Shown here piece after piece: positions 1 through 6,295 of a stretch of DNA of 20,551 bases. Under the pieces are notes generated by a model. That model saw only the letters and a list, made by a program, of their open reading frames with translations. It was not told the origin of the DNA and searched no databases. Each line of letters begins with the position of its first letter. Position 1 is the stretch's first letter. The translations under genes were made by a program, and so were the position numbers. The stretch comes from Tannerella sp. (lineage in GTDB: Bacteria > Bacteroidota > Bacteroidia > Bacteroidales > Tannerellaceae): assembly GCA_031277235.1 (NCBI GenBank), contig JAITMT010000371.1, positions 1 through 20,551 on the forward strand. The letters run 5' to 3'.

Positions 1-689
1 TTCAGTTGCCCCTGCAACGTGTTTTCGGAATCACCGCCCTTCAATATCAGATTGATGGCTGCTCCGCGCACATGGTATTGAGGCGGAGCGCTATACATGA
101 TTTCGGCGCTTTGAACCATGTCGGCAGGATACATTTTAAGCGCCGCCATCAGATTTTCGGCCGGCATGGACGTAGCTTTTCCGTTGATAATGACCGTCAC
201 ACCGGCAGCTCCCGCAAGGACGAGCACCCCGTTCTGCTCCCGCACGCCCGGCAACCGGAGCAGCGATTCGTACGCATTGCTTACCGCCGTGCCGGAAAGC
301 AACAACGGCATATCATACGTTATCCGGCCATCAACCAGTTTAACCACAGGCCTTTCCCCCTTTACAACCACTTCACCGAGCGCATTTTCCTTTTCCGTCA
401 TTTCAACGTCAATATCGTATTCCCCCGAATAGTTTTTCTCAAACGTTTCATACATCAAATGCTGCACGATTAACCGATACGCCGATGTATCAATTGCCAA
501 CGTAAAACACCCCGTAGAATCTGTGTACGTGGAATTTAGATACAGCGAATCGACCGTTTGCAGAATAACGGTGGCATATTCGACGGACTGATTGTCCCGA
601 CCGGTCACTTTCCCATCAATTATCTGTGCATTAACCGTTATCAAACTCATCACCATCGCACATATTGTACTCATAATTATCTTTTTCAT
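1..689 (-). CDS. TonB-dependent receptor-like outer-membrane protein, N-terminal part (3' end outside window)
   Basis: This minus-strand reading frame opens at 689 and runs off the left edge, giving 229 codons. The first ~19 residues (MKKIIMSTICAMVMSLITVN, then AQ) form a signal peptide with the usual Bacteroidetes 'AQ' cleavage end. Next comes a carboxypeptidase-regulatory-like beta-sandwich (IIDGKVTGRDNQSVEYATV, with a later 'TDSTGCFTLAI' strand), then 'ALGEVVVKGERPVVKLVDGR' and a plug-domain-like stretch with 'LLRLPGVREQNGVLVLAG' and 'VTVIINGK'. This order is that of Bacteroidetes outer-membrane beta-barrel or TonB-dependent receptors. The substrate cannot be told because the barrel is missing. 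A TAACTTTG promoter box lies just upstream. It is divergent from the accessory genes to its right and appears to be host DNA. Confidence 0.8.
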   Translation of the reverse strand, partial: MKKIIMSTICAMVMSLITVNAQIIDGKVTGRDNQSVEYATVILQTVDSLYLNSTYTDSTGCFTLAIDTSAYRLIVQHLMYETFEKNYSGEYDIDVEMTEKENALGEVVVKGERPVVKLVDGRITYDMPLLLSGTAVSNAYESLLRLPGVREQNGVLVLAGAAGVTVIINGKATSMPAENLMAALKMYPADMVQSAEIMYSAPPQYHVRGAAINLILKGGDSENTLQGQL

Positions 690-708
690 CTTGCTTCTTT
701 TTTTGCGG

Positions 709-716
709 CAAAGTTA
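709..716 (-). promoter_or_regulatory. -7 promoter box of the receptor gene
   Basis: On the minus strand the sequence reads TAACTTTG, matching the Bacteroidetes -7 consensus TAxxTTTG. It ends 20 bases before the ATG at 689. The -33 region (ATTG about 16 nt upstream) is weak. The leader would be very short and A-rich, with no ribosome binding site of the usual type. Confidence 0.5.
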
Positions 717-797
717 ATAGGAGTCTGTCGAACAATCCCTTATCGGAAAGTTAGAAAGTCTTATTTAGTATTGTCGAGGGGAAAAAATATGAAATTA

Positions 798-828
798 TTT
801 GTAAATCAAAAAGAATGTTATACTTTTG
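798..828 (+). promoter_or_regulatory. Consensus Bacteroidetes promoter reading into the accessory genes
   Basis: TTTG at 798-801, a spacer of exactly 19 nt, and TACTTTTG at 821-828 match the Bacteroidetes sigma-ABfr consensus (TTTG, 19-21 nt, TAxxTTTG). The predicted transcript starts near 833-836 and reads toward 947-2743. The nearest long gene begins about 250 nt downstream, so a long leader containing the 14-bp inverted repeat is predicted. Confidence 0.6.
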
Positions 829-856
829 CATTTCGTAAGTGCGAAGATTTGAGACA

Positions 857-913
857 TGTGTATTTTGGATACATCATTTGTGAAATTATAAAGAAAGGCA
901 TCCAAAATACACA
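857..913. repeat. Perfect 14-bp inverted repeat with a 29-nt spacer
   Basis: TGTGTATTTTGGAT (857-870) is the exact reverse complement of ATCCAAAATACACA (900-913). It lies about 20 nt after the predicted start of the + strand transcript. It could be an RNA hairpin in the leader, an operator, or the ends of a very small element. It is not followed by a T-run, so it is not an ordinary terminator. Confidence 0.6.
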
Positions 914-946
914 ATCTGATTATTAAATATAAAAAATTAATAGACA

Positions 947-1060
947 ATGATATACAAAACAATTTCACTCGAAAGATCCGGAACACAATTCGGGGATAGA
1001 CTTGTGTATATTTATGAGTTGGCTGCCGCCACGGGAAACAGTGAAGTCAACATCATATAA
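947..1060 (+). CDS. Possible 37-aa peptide, unknown (or gene remnant)
   Basis: An ATG at 947 opens a 37-residue frame beginning MIYKTISLERSG and ending NSEVNII before TAA. It sits downstream of the consensus promoter at 798-828 and is preceded by an A-rich start context. I do not recognise it. The abrupt end and the neighbouring interrupted gene suggest it could be the remnant of a longer gene. Confidence 0.25.
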   Translation: MIYKTISLERSGTQFGDRLVYIYELAAATGNSEVNII

Positions 1061-1085
1061 ACGAATAATTGCAAACTATGTTCAA

Positions 1086-1502
1086 ATGGATAAAGAAATT
1101 GATTTAACATAGAGAACAACAAGTAATTACATTGTCTCTTCACAACACAGAAGAAGTAGACATCCTTATAAAAGTACTTGGATAATTACAATTGAAGAGG
1201 AAATAGAATGTTTTATCCAAGCCATAAATAGAAATTGGAAAATTGAAACAGAAGCATGGGGAATTAAAACTTATGGGAGTATTTTACAAGTTGTAGGATT
1301 AAATAATAATCAACAAGAACTGAAATTTGCTAAATTTGTTGACGGAAATAGAACGAATGTTTGGCATGGCTATCCTGCGGACTATATGAATAATTCGCAA
1401 GATAGACCTGCAACAAATATTCTAAAAAACTGGGTAGAAAATGGTTTTTTAACAAAAGCAAAAATGAGTAAAATTAGACAAGGGCAATCATGCAACCTAT
1501 AA
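1086..1502 (+). pseudogene. Unknown ~138-aa protein with an in-frame TAG at codon 9; coupled to the next gene
   Basis: From the ATG at 1086 the frame reads MDKEIDLT, then a TAG (1110-1112), then about 130 uninterrupted residues to the TAA at 1500-1502. The downstream part is protein-like, with 'HPYKSTWIITIEEEIECFIQ', 'NWKIETEAWGIKTYGSILQV', 'LKFAKFVDGNR', 'NVWHGYPADYMNNSQDRP' and a basic C-terminus 'KMSKIRQGQSCNL'. The last 13 nt overlap the start of the next gene, as in translationally coupled pairs. TAG is used as a normal stop by neighbours (2743 and 3829), so recoding to an amino acid is unlikely. Either the gene is freshly broken or translation starts after the TAG at a non-ATG codon. 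I recall similar hypothetical proteins in other bacteria but cannot name the family. Confidence 0.5.
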
Positions 1503-2743
1503 AAATAACAATAAAAGGAGACTTCTATGACTGCCAAATTTATCGTGGCAGATTATATTTATGGACTTTTAATGGAGATTTGAAAGTCTATAATTGGAAT
1601 GATATTGTTAGTTCTTTTATCAAAAAAGATACTGATAAAATTGCTATGACTTTTTGTTTCTTAGATGGGAACTATTTATATAAATCCTCATTGATCGAAT
1701 TATTCAAAGACGAGGAATTTAAAAATTTACTTATAGATAAATTCAACAGAATAACAGAACCCATTTTTCAATTGACAGAAAGGCAATTAGAAAAATTTCT
1801 ATTTGGACAACAAGACACTCCGACAAAAATTTTACCAACCGACACAGAAATATACAGTAACAAACTTTACTTTATTCATGAACAAGGACTATTTTCAAGT
1901 TCTGCTCACCGAGCCAAATCTGAGAAATTTCCAGTCAGTTCAAAACCGTCTAAACTTTGGGACTGTAATCTGCTTTCAATTAAAGCAAACAAGTATCCAC
2001 AATTGGCACTATCTGGCGGTAATGAGGGCTTATTTGAATTAAATATGGCTTCAAGTTTACCAAGCAATCTAAAACGGATTGAGCAGGGAAGACCAATTTT
2101 TCAAATTAGTGAAAAACACTCGTCATTTTCAAACTATTCGTATTTAAATATTTACAACACTTCCTTAGTTGATAAATCTTTTTTGGCAATGTTTAAGTGG
2201 AATATAAACCAAGAAAAAAAACCACTTAGAGACTACGAAAAAGATATTAATGACCAAGAAATTTTTAACATTAAAAATACGCAACACTTTATTAGTTGGG
2301 GAATTGAAGACAAGATATACAGAGCTACTGATATAGGGTTTGAAATAATAAAGTATAATAATTATACCAAAGAAGAAGGAGAAGAACGTTTTACTCGTTT
2401 AGAATCCATTAATCTTCAAGAGTGGAAAGGAAAAATAATAAATGGTGGTACATCTTATTTTGGCAACATTGTTGAATGTGAGAATGCCTTAGTAGTGGCC
2501 CAAAGTGACGGGAATTGTGTGACTATTCCTGGGCCTATAACACGATGGCGTGTTTATCCGAGGTCTTTGAATTACGAAAATCATCTTCATGTTATTTTAG
2601 ATGACAGGATTGAAATATATTCTTTTAATCATGACTACTTTTTAAATCAAAGAGAAAAAAAAATAGGAATTCAATTTACCCAAGAGAAACATATACAAAG
2701 ACGGGTAGGCAGTTATTTTGACAATGAAAGTTTATTTTTTTAG
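1490..2743 (+). CDS. Unknown 417-aa protein, possibly beta-propeller-like
   Basis: A long AT-rich frame with an ATG overlapping the 3' end of the preceding gene by 13 nt. It begins with 'MQPIKITIKGDFYDCQIYRG' and 'RLYLWTFNGDLKVYNWND'. Recurrent short beta-type stretches of the form 'xLYFIxExGLF', 'LALSGGNEGLFELN', 'FISWGIEDKIYRATDIGFEI' and 'LHVILDDRIEIYSFNHD' resemble blades of a beta-propeller or sensor domain. No signal peptide, membrane segment or catalytic motif is evident, so it should be cytoplasmic. I do not recognise a named family. Low GC against the phage genes, the coupling to the 138-aa gene and the location beside a prophage suggest a horizontally acquired two-gene accessory unit. 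A defence or toxin-immunity role is only a guess. Confidence 0.65.
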   Translation: MQPIKITIKGDFYDCQIYRGRLYLWTFNGDLKVYNWNDIVSSFIKKDTDKIAMTFCFLDGNYLYKSSLIELFKDEEFKNLLIDKFNRITEPIFQLTERQLEKFLFGQQDTPTKILPTDTEIYSNKLYFIHEQGLFSSSAHRAKSEKFPVSSKPSKLWDCNLLSIKANKYPQLALSGGNEGLFELNMASSLPSNLKRIEQGRPIFQISEKHSSFSNYSYLNIYNTSLVDKSFLAMFKWNINQEKKPLRDYEKDINDQEIFNIKNTQHFISWGIEDKIYRATDIGFEIIKYNNYTKEEGEERFTRLESINLQEWKGKIINGGTSYFGNIVECENALVVAQSDGNCVTIPGPITRWRVYPRSLNYENHLHVILDDRIEIYSFNHDYFLNQREKKIGIQFTQEKHIQRRVGSYFDNESLFF

Positions 2744-2970
2744 AAACAAGCAAGATAAGCATAATGGGATGCGGCAGCAACCAACGAGTGGTTTCACGCA
2801 AGCGAGGGTGTATTTCGACAGACAGTTTTGTGGGAATTTGAAAGTTTATCTCCCACCCAAACATTTTTGCTCCTCTGCTTGTATGAAGCACCACCAAATT
2901 AGGTGTAAGCTGGCGACAGCATAAACGGAGATTGAATAATGAGTTTTTATATAAAAATAAGTAACAGAAT
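2744..2970. other. Spacer of higher GC between accessory genes, no gene seen
   Basis: This 227-bp spacer is visibly more GC-rich than the genes on either side. It contains small hairpins (GTGGGA...TCCCAC around 2829-2856 and GCTG-gcga-CAGC around 2909-2920). The word ATTAGGTG near its right end recurs inverted (CACCTAAT) just after the next gene. No known attC or IS end could be recognised. Confidence 0.3.
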
Positions 2971-3498
2971 ATGAAAGGAATATTTGCTTTTATTATAGGA
3001 AGTCTTGGGAGCCTTGCTTCCCTTATTACTATTCTACAGTATTTTGGATTTGGATTGTCTCAACTAAAGTCGAAAAAGTCAAAAAGAGTCATTTTTGGAT
3101 GTGTTGTTATATGTACTATATCATTATTAGGTTATTGGCAACACACTGAACAAGAGAACCAAAAGATTAGTATTGAGAAAAATACTGAAAAAGTAAAGTC
3201 CGATATTTTGAGGAATGATGCAAAAGAAACTAGTTCTGCAATTATCATTTCGGGATGGGAAAATTCAGGAGATTATATTGGATATTTGACACAAATTGTT
3301 GGTTTTTATGGGAGGCATAAAGATAAATACAATCTTGAATATGAAACTAACAAAATACAATTGGATGATTATATCACTTTTTTCAAATATAAACGAGATA
3401 AAAATGAATTTATTTTTTCATCTGAATGGGATAATCTAAAAGGGCTTGTTACATCGGGAAGAGATAATTTAAGTAAAATAAGTATTTCAAAAGAATAA
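2971..3498 (+). CDS. Unknown small protein with two N-terminal transmembrane segments
   Basis: The 175-aa product has two hydrophobic segments near residues 3-27 and 41-57, separated by a Lys/Arg-rich stretch (LKSKKSKR). A hydrophilic, Lys/Glu-rich domain of about 115 residues follows, with possible coiled coil at 60-85 ('EQENQKISIEKNTEKVKSDI') and the aromatic stretches 'SGWENSGDYIGYLTQIVGFY' and 'DDYITFFKYKRDKNEFIFSS'. The helix arrangement predicts a membrane-anchored protein. I do not recognise a family. It is codirectional with the upstream pair but separated by 227 bp, so it probably has its own promoter. AT-rich base use matches the upstream accessory genes. Confidence 0.55.
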   Translation: MKGIFAFIIGSLGSLASLITILQYFGFGLSQLKSKKSKRVIFGCVVICTISLLGYWQHTEQENQKISIEKNTEKVKSDILRNDAKETSSAIIISGWENSGDYIGYLTQIVGFYGRHKDKYNLEYETNKIQLDDYITFFKYKRDKNEFIFSSEWDNLKGLVTSGRDNLSKISISKE

Positions 3499-3733
3499 TG
3501 CCTGCACCTAATAACCAAGTTTTCTTTGCGTGCGCAGCACAGACAATGAAAACGCAGTTGAACGGTGGTTAAAACAGAAACAGTCAACATTTATCCCCGT
3601 AAACAATCAGGCCAAAACCATTCTTTGATCCGCTTTTCACCTGTATGGACAAGGAAATGACTGTCCGGCAAAAGACGATTTCGCTTTCTTATTCACATTG
3701 CTTTCGTATCACTATCGTATATTTACGGATCAT
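3499..3733. other. Gene-free host flank of the prophage
   Basis: No supportable gene is seen between gene 2971-3498 and the inferred phage terminus. The 95 bp to about 3828, between the terminus and the methyltransferase stop, also hold no gene. A short + frame (ATG at 3647, MDKEMTVRQKTISLSYSHCF) runs into the phage end and could be a remnant of an interrupted host gene, but it is too short to judge. Confidence 0.35.
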
Positions 3734-3782
3734 TGTATAATCGCCAAAACAAAAAGTACAGAAATAGAAAACAAAATGTACA
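3734..3782. other. Putative phage terminus with two transposase-binding-type sites
   Basis: The plus strand reads TGTATAATCGCC and then AAAACAAAAAGTACA (3746-3760) and AAAACAAAATGTACA (3768-3782). The two sites match at 14 of 15 positions and are offset by exactly 22 bp. Phage Mu also ends in TG...CA and carries 22-bp-type MuA sites next to the terminus. The location, about 95 bp beyond the last phage gene, fits a right attachment end. The 5 bp outside (ATCAT, 3729-3733) would be the target duplication if the terminus is right. Confidence 0.45.
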
Positions 3783-3828
3783 TTTTTTTTGTAAAAAACG
3801 CTGCTCTTGCTATCGCCCGAACTTTTTC

Positions 3829-4617
3829 CTACACGTCATAATTCATGACCATCCACTCTTCCTGCCGGCGGCGATGTTCCGCCTTGCAGGCTGATACCTG
3901 CCGTTCAACAGTGTGGATATGCCATCCGCATCTGTCCGAATATTCGCGAATAACACGGTTCGGATACATCGTCAGCATAAACTTTCCTTTCAGACTTGTG
4001 CACAGGTAGAGTAATTCTTCAAGATTTTGCTCGTTGAACATACCCGTGTAGTGTGCCATGTCGGAGCCTACATAGGGCGGATCCAGGAAGTGGAACGCGT
4101 CCGCGCAGTCGTACCGGCGAATGATGGCAAAAGCATCGTCGCATTCGATCGTTGCATGTTCCAGCAGGCGTTTTAAACCTTCGTCATCAATGATGGATTT
4201 GGCGTTTTGTATCTTCCCGGAATGCCGTCCTTCCGAACGGTCAAAACCGAACGAACTGGACATTTGCCCGGCAAATCCCTGTTTTGACAAAATCCAAACC
4301 GCCCATGCACGCCGGGCGTCGTTAAAAAATTCCGAATGATTGTAAATGTGCCAGGCGTGGACGTGCTGGTCGCGACTGTGCAGCGTCTGCCGGACAAGTT
4401 CCCTGAATTCATCGGGACAGACGGAGAGAACGCGGTAGAATGTGATCAATTCGGCGTTCAAGTCGTTAATCACATTAACCTTGACAGGCTCCTTGTCAAA
4501 AAACAGTGCCGCGCCACCGGCAAAAGGTTCGCAATACAGAGAATGGGGCGGTACAAGCGGACGTATATGTTTGAGCATCCGCTGCTTTCCGCCGTAATAG
4601 GTAAGGGGAGTTTGCAT
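3829..4617 (-). CDS. D12-class N6-adenine DNA methyltransferase
   Basis: The 262-aa protein carries the class D12 (Dam-type) motifs in order: YYGGK at residues 7-11 and 'CEPFAGGAALFF' at 29-40 (SAM-binding motif I), 'NDLN' at 51-54, and the catalytic DPPY motif at 179-182 ('FHFLDPPYVGS'). It should transfer a methyl group from SAM to adenine N6 in a short DNA site. No restriction gene is adjacent, so it is probably an orphan enzyme protecting phage DNA or affecting regulation. It is the last gene before the inferred phage end, the position occupied by the mom modification gene in Mu. The length is normal for the family. No clear promoter of its own is seen, and a structured element separates it from the fibre gene. 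Confidence 0.9.
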   Translation of the reverse strand: MQTPLTYYGGKQRMLKHIRPLVPPHSLYCEPFAGGAALFFDKEPVKVNVINDLNAELITFYRVLSVCPDEFRELVRQTLHSRDQHVHAWHIYNHSEFFNDARRAWAVWILSKQGFAGQMSSSFGFDRSEGRHSGKIQNAKSIIDDEGLKRLLEHATIECDDAFAIIRRYDCADAFHFLDPPYVGSDMAHYTGMFNEQNLEELLYLCTSLKGKFMLTMYPNRVIREYSDRCGWHIHTVERQVSACKAEHRRRQEEWMVMNYDV

Positions 4618-4636
4618 GAAAATTTTTATTTGAAGA

Positions 4637-4669
4637 TTTGAAACATTTAAAAAATTATTCGTATCTTTG
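4637..4669 (+). promoter_or_regulatory. Promoter of the structured RNA candidate
   Basis: TTTG (4637-4640), a 21-nt spacer and TATCTTTG (4662-4669) match the Bacteroidetes promoter consensus on the plus strand, opposite to all phage genes. The expected start, a few bases after the box, is at about 4673-4676, the first bases of the outer stem of the RNA candidate. Confidence 0.55.
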
Positions 4670-4672
4670 CGG

Positions 4673-4797
4673 TCTCACCACATAAAAAAGAGGCAAGTCC
4701 ACAGCAAAGAAGTTTTACGCTTCCGGCGCTGTGGGCTTGCCCTTTGTATAAATATGTGGTGAGATACTGTTTTTACAAGTCGGAGGCGTTTTTTTTT
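4673..4797 (+). ncRNA. Structured small RNA candidate with a pseudoknot, unrecognised class
   Basis: The outer stem P1 is TCTCACCACATA (4673-4684) with TATGTGGTGAGA (4753-4764), 12 perfect pairs. Inside, P2 is GGCAAGTCCACAGC (4692-4705) with GCTGTGGGCTTGCC (4728-4741), 14 pairs with one G-U, extended by AAAG/CTTT across a bulged A. The 3' half of its 22-nt loop (4717-4727, ACGCTTCCGGC) pairs over 11 positions with 4779-4789 (GTCGGAGGCGT), with two G-U pairs, just before a T9 run (4789-4797). All three wobbles are G-U only if the plus strand is transcribed; on the minus strand they become A-C mismatches. With the promoter this gives a ~125-nt RNA. The minus strand alone could use P2 plus a TCTTTTTT run as the late-operon terminator, and both roles may coexist. 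I know no matching RNA family. Confidence 0.5.
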
Positions 4798-4803
4798 GTC
4801 GCC

Positions 4804-6186
4804 TCAAAACAAATGAATAACATCCGCCACGACAGACAGAAAATCTCCGTTATTGGGAGTAAAAAGAAAACCGTCGGACTTTCTTAACGTATCCTGCAAC
4901 GGAGAAGTAACCGTACCGTCAACCCTGTCAAAACTCCTCGCCCAGTCATTCGTAAGGAAATTCCAGCACGCCAGAACGTCTCCATAGATATGATCCCTTG
5001 TCCACTGATATTGCTGGCGCGTAGAGTTCGAGGACTGCATCACCCACGAACTCCCGCAAATCAGCAGGGTAGAAATCAAATAATATCCCATGTCCTGGCT
5101 GGACTTGTTGTATATGGTGAAATGGGTATTGAAATCAACCCGCGGGGTTCCCCATCCGTAAGACGTGTCGCTTCCCCGGTAAGTCCATCCGAAATACCGG
5201 TTGCTCAGCCTGTTCGGAGTGGCATTGACGCTCTTCCAGTCAGTCAGGGTATTCAGGAGATTCCTGACTTTCTGCTTGGAACTGTCGCTGCAAATGATGG
5301 ACAGTTCATACGGACTCGCCAGCCGGAAATCACCCGGCATAATCTGCATCCCGTTCGTAAACGAGGCAATGGCATCCAGAACCGGAGTACCCGTCGTATT
5401 GTTCGCGCCCGTAACGCCCGCAAGCGCGCCGCGCATCGTGTCAAACCACTTTTTCCCTTCGTCGTAATTTCTCAGACATTCCAGTTTTGCCGTGTTCAGC
5501 GGTTTCGTGTTTTCCGTGAACGGATACGGCGGATCGTACGACAGCGGATGTGCAAATTCCGTGGCGGGAATAACCGTGCCGTCTCCATTGACGGGTGCGG
5601 TGTCGTCAAACCGCGGCGCATCAAATCCGTTGTAACTGTTCATGTACTGCCACCAGTCCGTGCCACCCGGTCCAATATTTCCCCCTTTACCCGCCTGATC
5701 CCGGAAATACAGGATATTGGCGTCGCTCATAAGCGCAAACGCCTTTGTGTCCGACAGTTTGAAATAAATAAACTCGATCAGGTTATCGCGGGAAACGGCG
5801 CTGTTTTGAATCCAGTAACTCCCCGTCCACGTAAACATGCTGTCCCCGTATTTGTCAATCCAACCCTGGGCGCTGAGAATCTCGCCCAGATGCGTAATCA
5901 CGCCGATTTCAACCACCGTAAACGACGCGAACACCGTCATGTCCGACACGACAGCGTCCGTATCGGCAATAACCGTGTTGTCATCATTTTGAACCAGCGT
6001 AAACCCGCCCTGCTTGGTGGCTCCCCCGCCGATGGAGTACACCGGCTTCGGCACATTTTTCCACAGCGTACCCTGCGGCACTTTTACCTGTTCATCTCCG
6101 GACTGGAGCACGCCTCCGTTACCGTTGAAGGTTACCGTTACCATCTTGATTCCCAAAAACTGACGCCTGCGTAATAATACGTTCAT
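4804..6186 (-). CDS. Large phage fibre / receptor-binding-type protein with Listeria-Bacteroides repeat domain
   Basis: The 460-aa protein starts with a basic leader (MNVLLRRRQFLGIK) of the kind seen on Bacteroidetes phage fibres. A second ATG at 6144 is possible. Residues ~15-95 look like a Listeria-Bacteroides (InlB B-type) repeat: 'MVTVTFNGNGG...VKVPQGTLWKNVPKP...MTVFASFTV'. The remaining ~360 residues are rich in Trp, Tyr, Asn and Ser, with 'GDFRLASPYELSIICSDSSK' and 'RYFGWTYRGSDTSYGWGTPR', suggesting a C-type-lectin-like binding domain. The position after the tail-collar gene and before the methyltransferase fits an adhesin at the tail tip. It may bind host glycans. The assignment as a fibre rests on position and composition more than on a firm family match. 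Confidence 0.6.
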   Translation of the reverse strand: MNVLLRRRQFLGIKMVTVTFNGNGGVLQSGDEQVKVPQGTLWKNVPKPVYSIGGGATKQGGFTLVQNDDNTVIADTDAVVSDMTVFASFTVVEIGVITHLGEILSAQGWIDKYGDSMFTWTGSYWIQNSAVSRDNLIEFIYFKLSDTKAFALMSDANILYFRDQAGKGGNIGPGGTDWWQYMNSYNGFDAPRFDDTAPVNGDGTVIPATEFAHPLSYDPPYPFTENTKPLNTAKLECLRNYDEGKKWFDTMRGALAGVTGANNTTGTPVLDAIASFTNGMQIMPGDFRLASPYELSIICSDSSKQKVRNLLNTLTDWKSVNATPNRLSNRYFGWTYRGSDTSYGWGTPRVDFNTHFTIYNKSSQDMGYYLISTLLICGSSWVMQSSNSTRQQYQWTRDHIYGDVLACWNFLTNDWARSFDRVDGTVTSPLQDTLRKSDGFLFTPNNGDFLSVVADVIHLF

Positions 6187-6295
6187 GATTTTTAATTGTT
6201 TAATCGTTTAATTGTTTAACTGTTTAGTCGTTTAACCGTTTAACTGTTTAGTCGCCAACTCAACAACTAAACAACTCAACACCTGAACATTCCAA
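6187..6295. repeat. Octamer array with inverted second half
   Basis: At least eight GTTTAACT-type octamers (GTTTAATT, GTTTAATC, GTTTAGTC, GTTTAACC) run from about 6194 to 6254. They are followed by four octamers of the complementary type (AACTCAAC, AACTAAAC, AACTCAAC, ACCTGAAC) to about 6288. The two halves can fold into one long imperfect hairpin in the mRNA leader of the fibre gene. Confidence 0.8.

Larger units (their letters stand above)
690..946. other. AT-rich intergenic region with a promoter and an inverted repeat
   Basis: No convincing gene is seen. A 45-codon frame from 789 is unlikely to be translated because a strong promoter motif lies inside it. The stretch holds the receptor promoter (minus), a consensus promoter (plus, 798-828) and a perfect 14-bp inverted repeat (857-870 and 900-913). 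Confidence 0.5.

Noticed and set aside
1110..1112. Reassigned TAG codon (amber to amino acid)
   Set aside because: Two other genes in the window end naturally in TAG (2743 and 3829), as does the membrane protein at 18189, so standard decoding is likelier.
2676..2924. Short open frames on both strands in the 2744-2970 spacer
   Set aside because: Overlap each other and the end of a real gene, with no start context or protein-like character.
4673..4764. tRNA or tmRNA
   Set aside because: The folded shape has no cloverleaf arms, no T-loop or anticodon features, and no CCA end.
4804..5300. Diversity-generating retroelement variable region in the fibre gene, with the downstream stem-loop as its hairpin
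   Set aside because: No reverse transcriptase, no template copy and no adenine-biased variable repeat seen in the window; the stem-loop lies outside the gene. It could only be revived by finding a reverse transcriptase further right.
4990..6174. 394-aa open frame on the plus strand
   Set aside because: It is antisense to the fibre gene, has Arg/His/Pro-heavy composition without motifs, and results from codon bias on the other strand.
6187..6295. CRISPR-like array
   Set aside because: Units are 8 bp without unique spacers, vary in sequence, and recur at many junctions. There are no cas genes.
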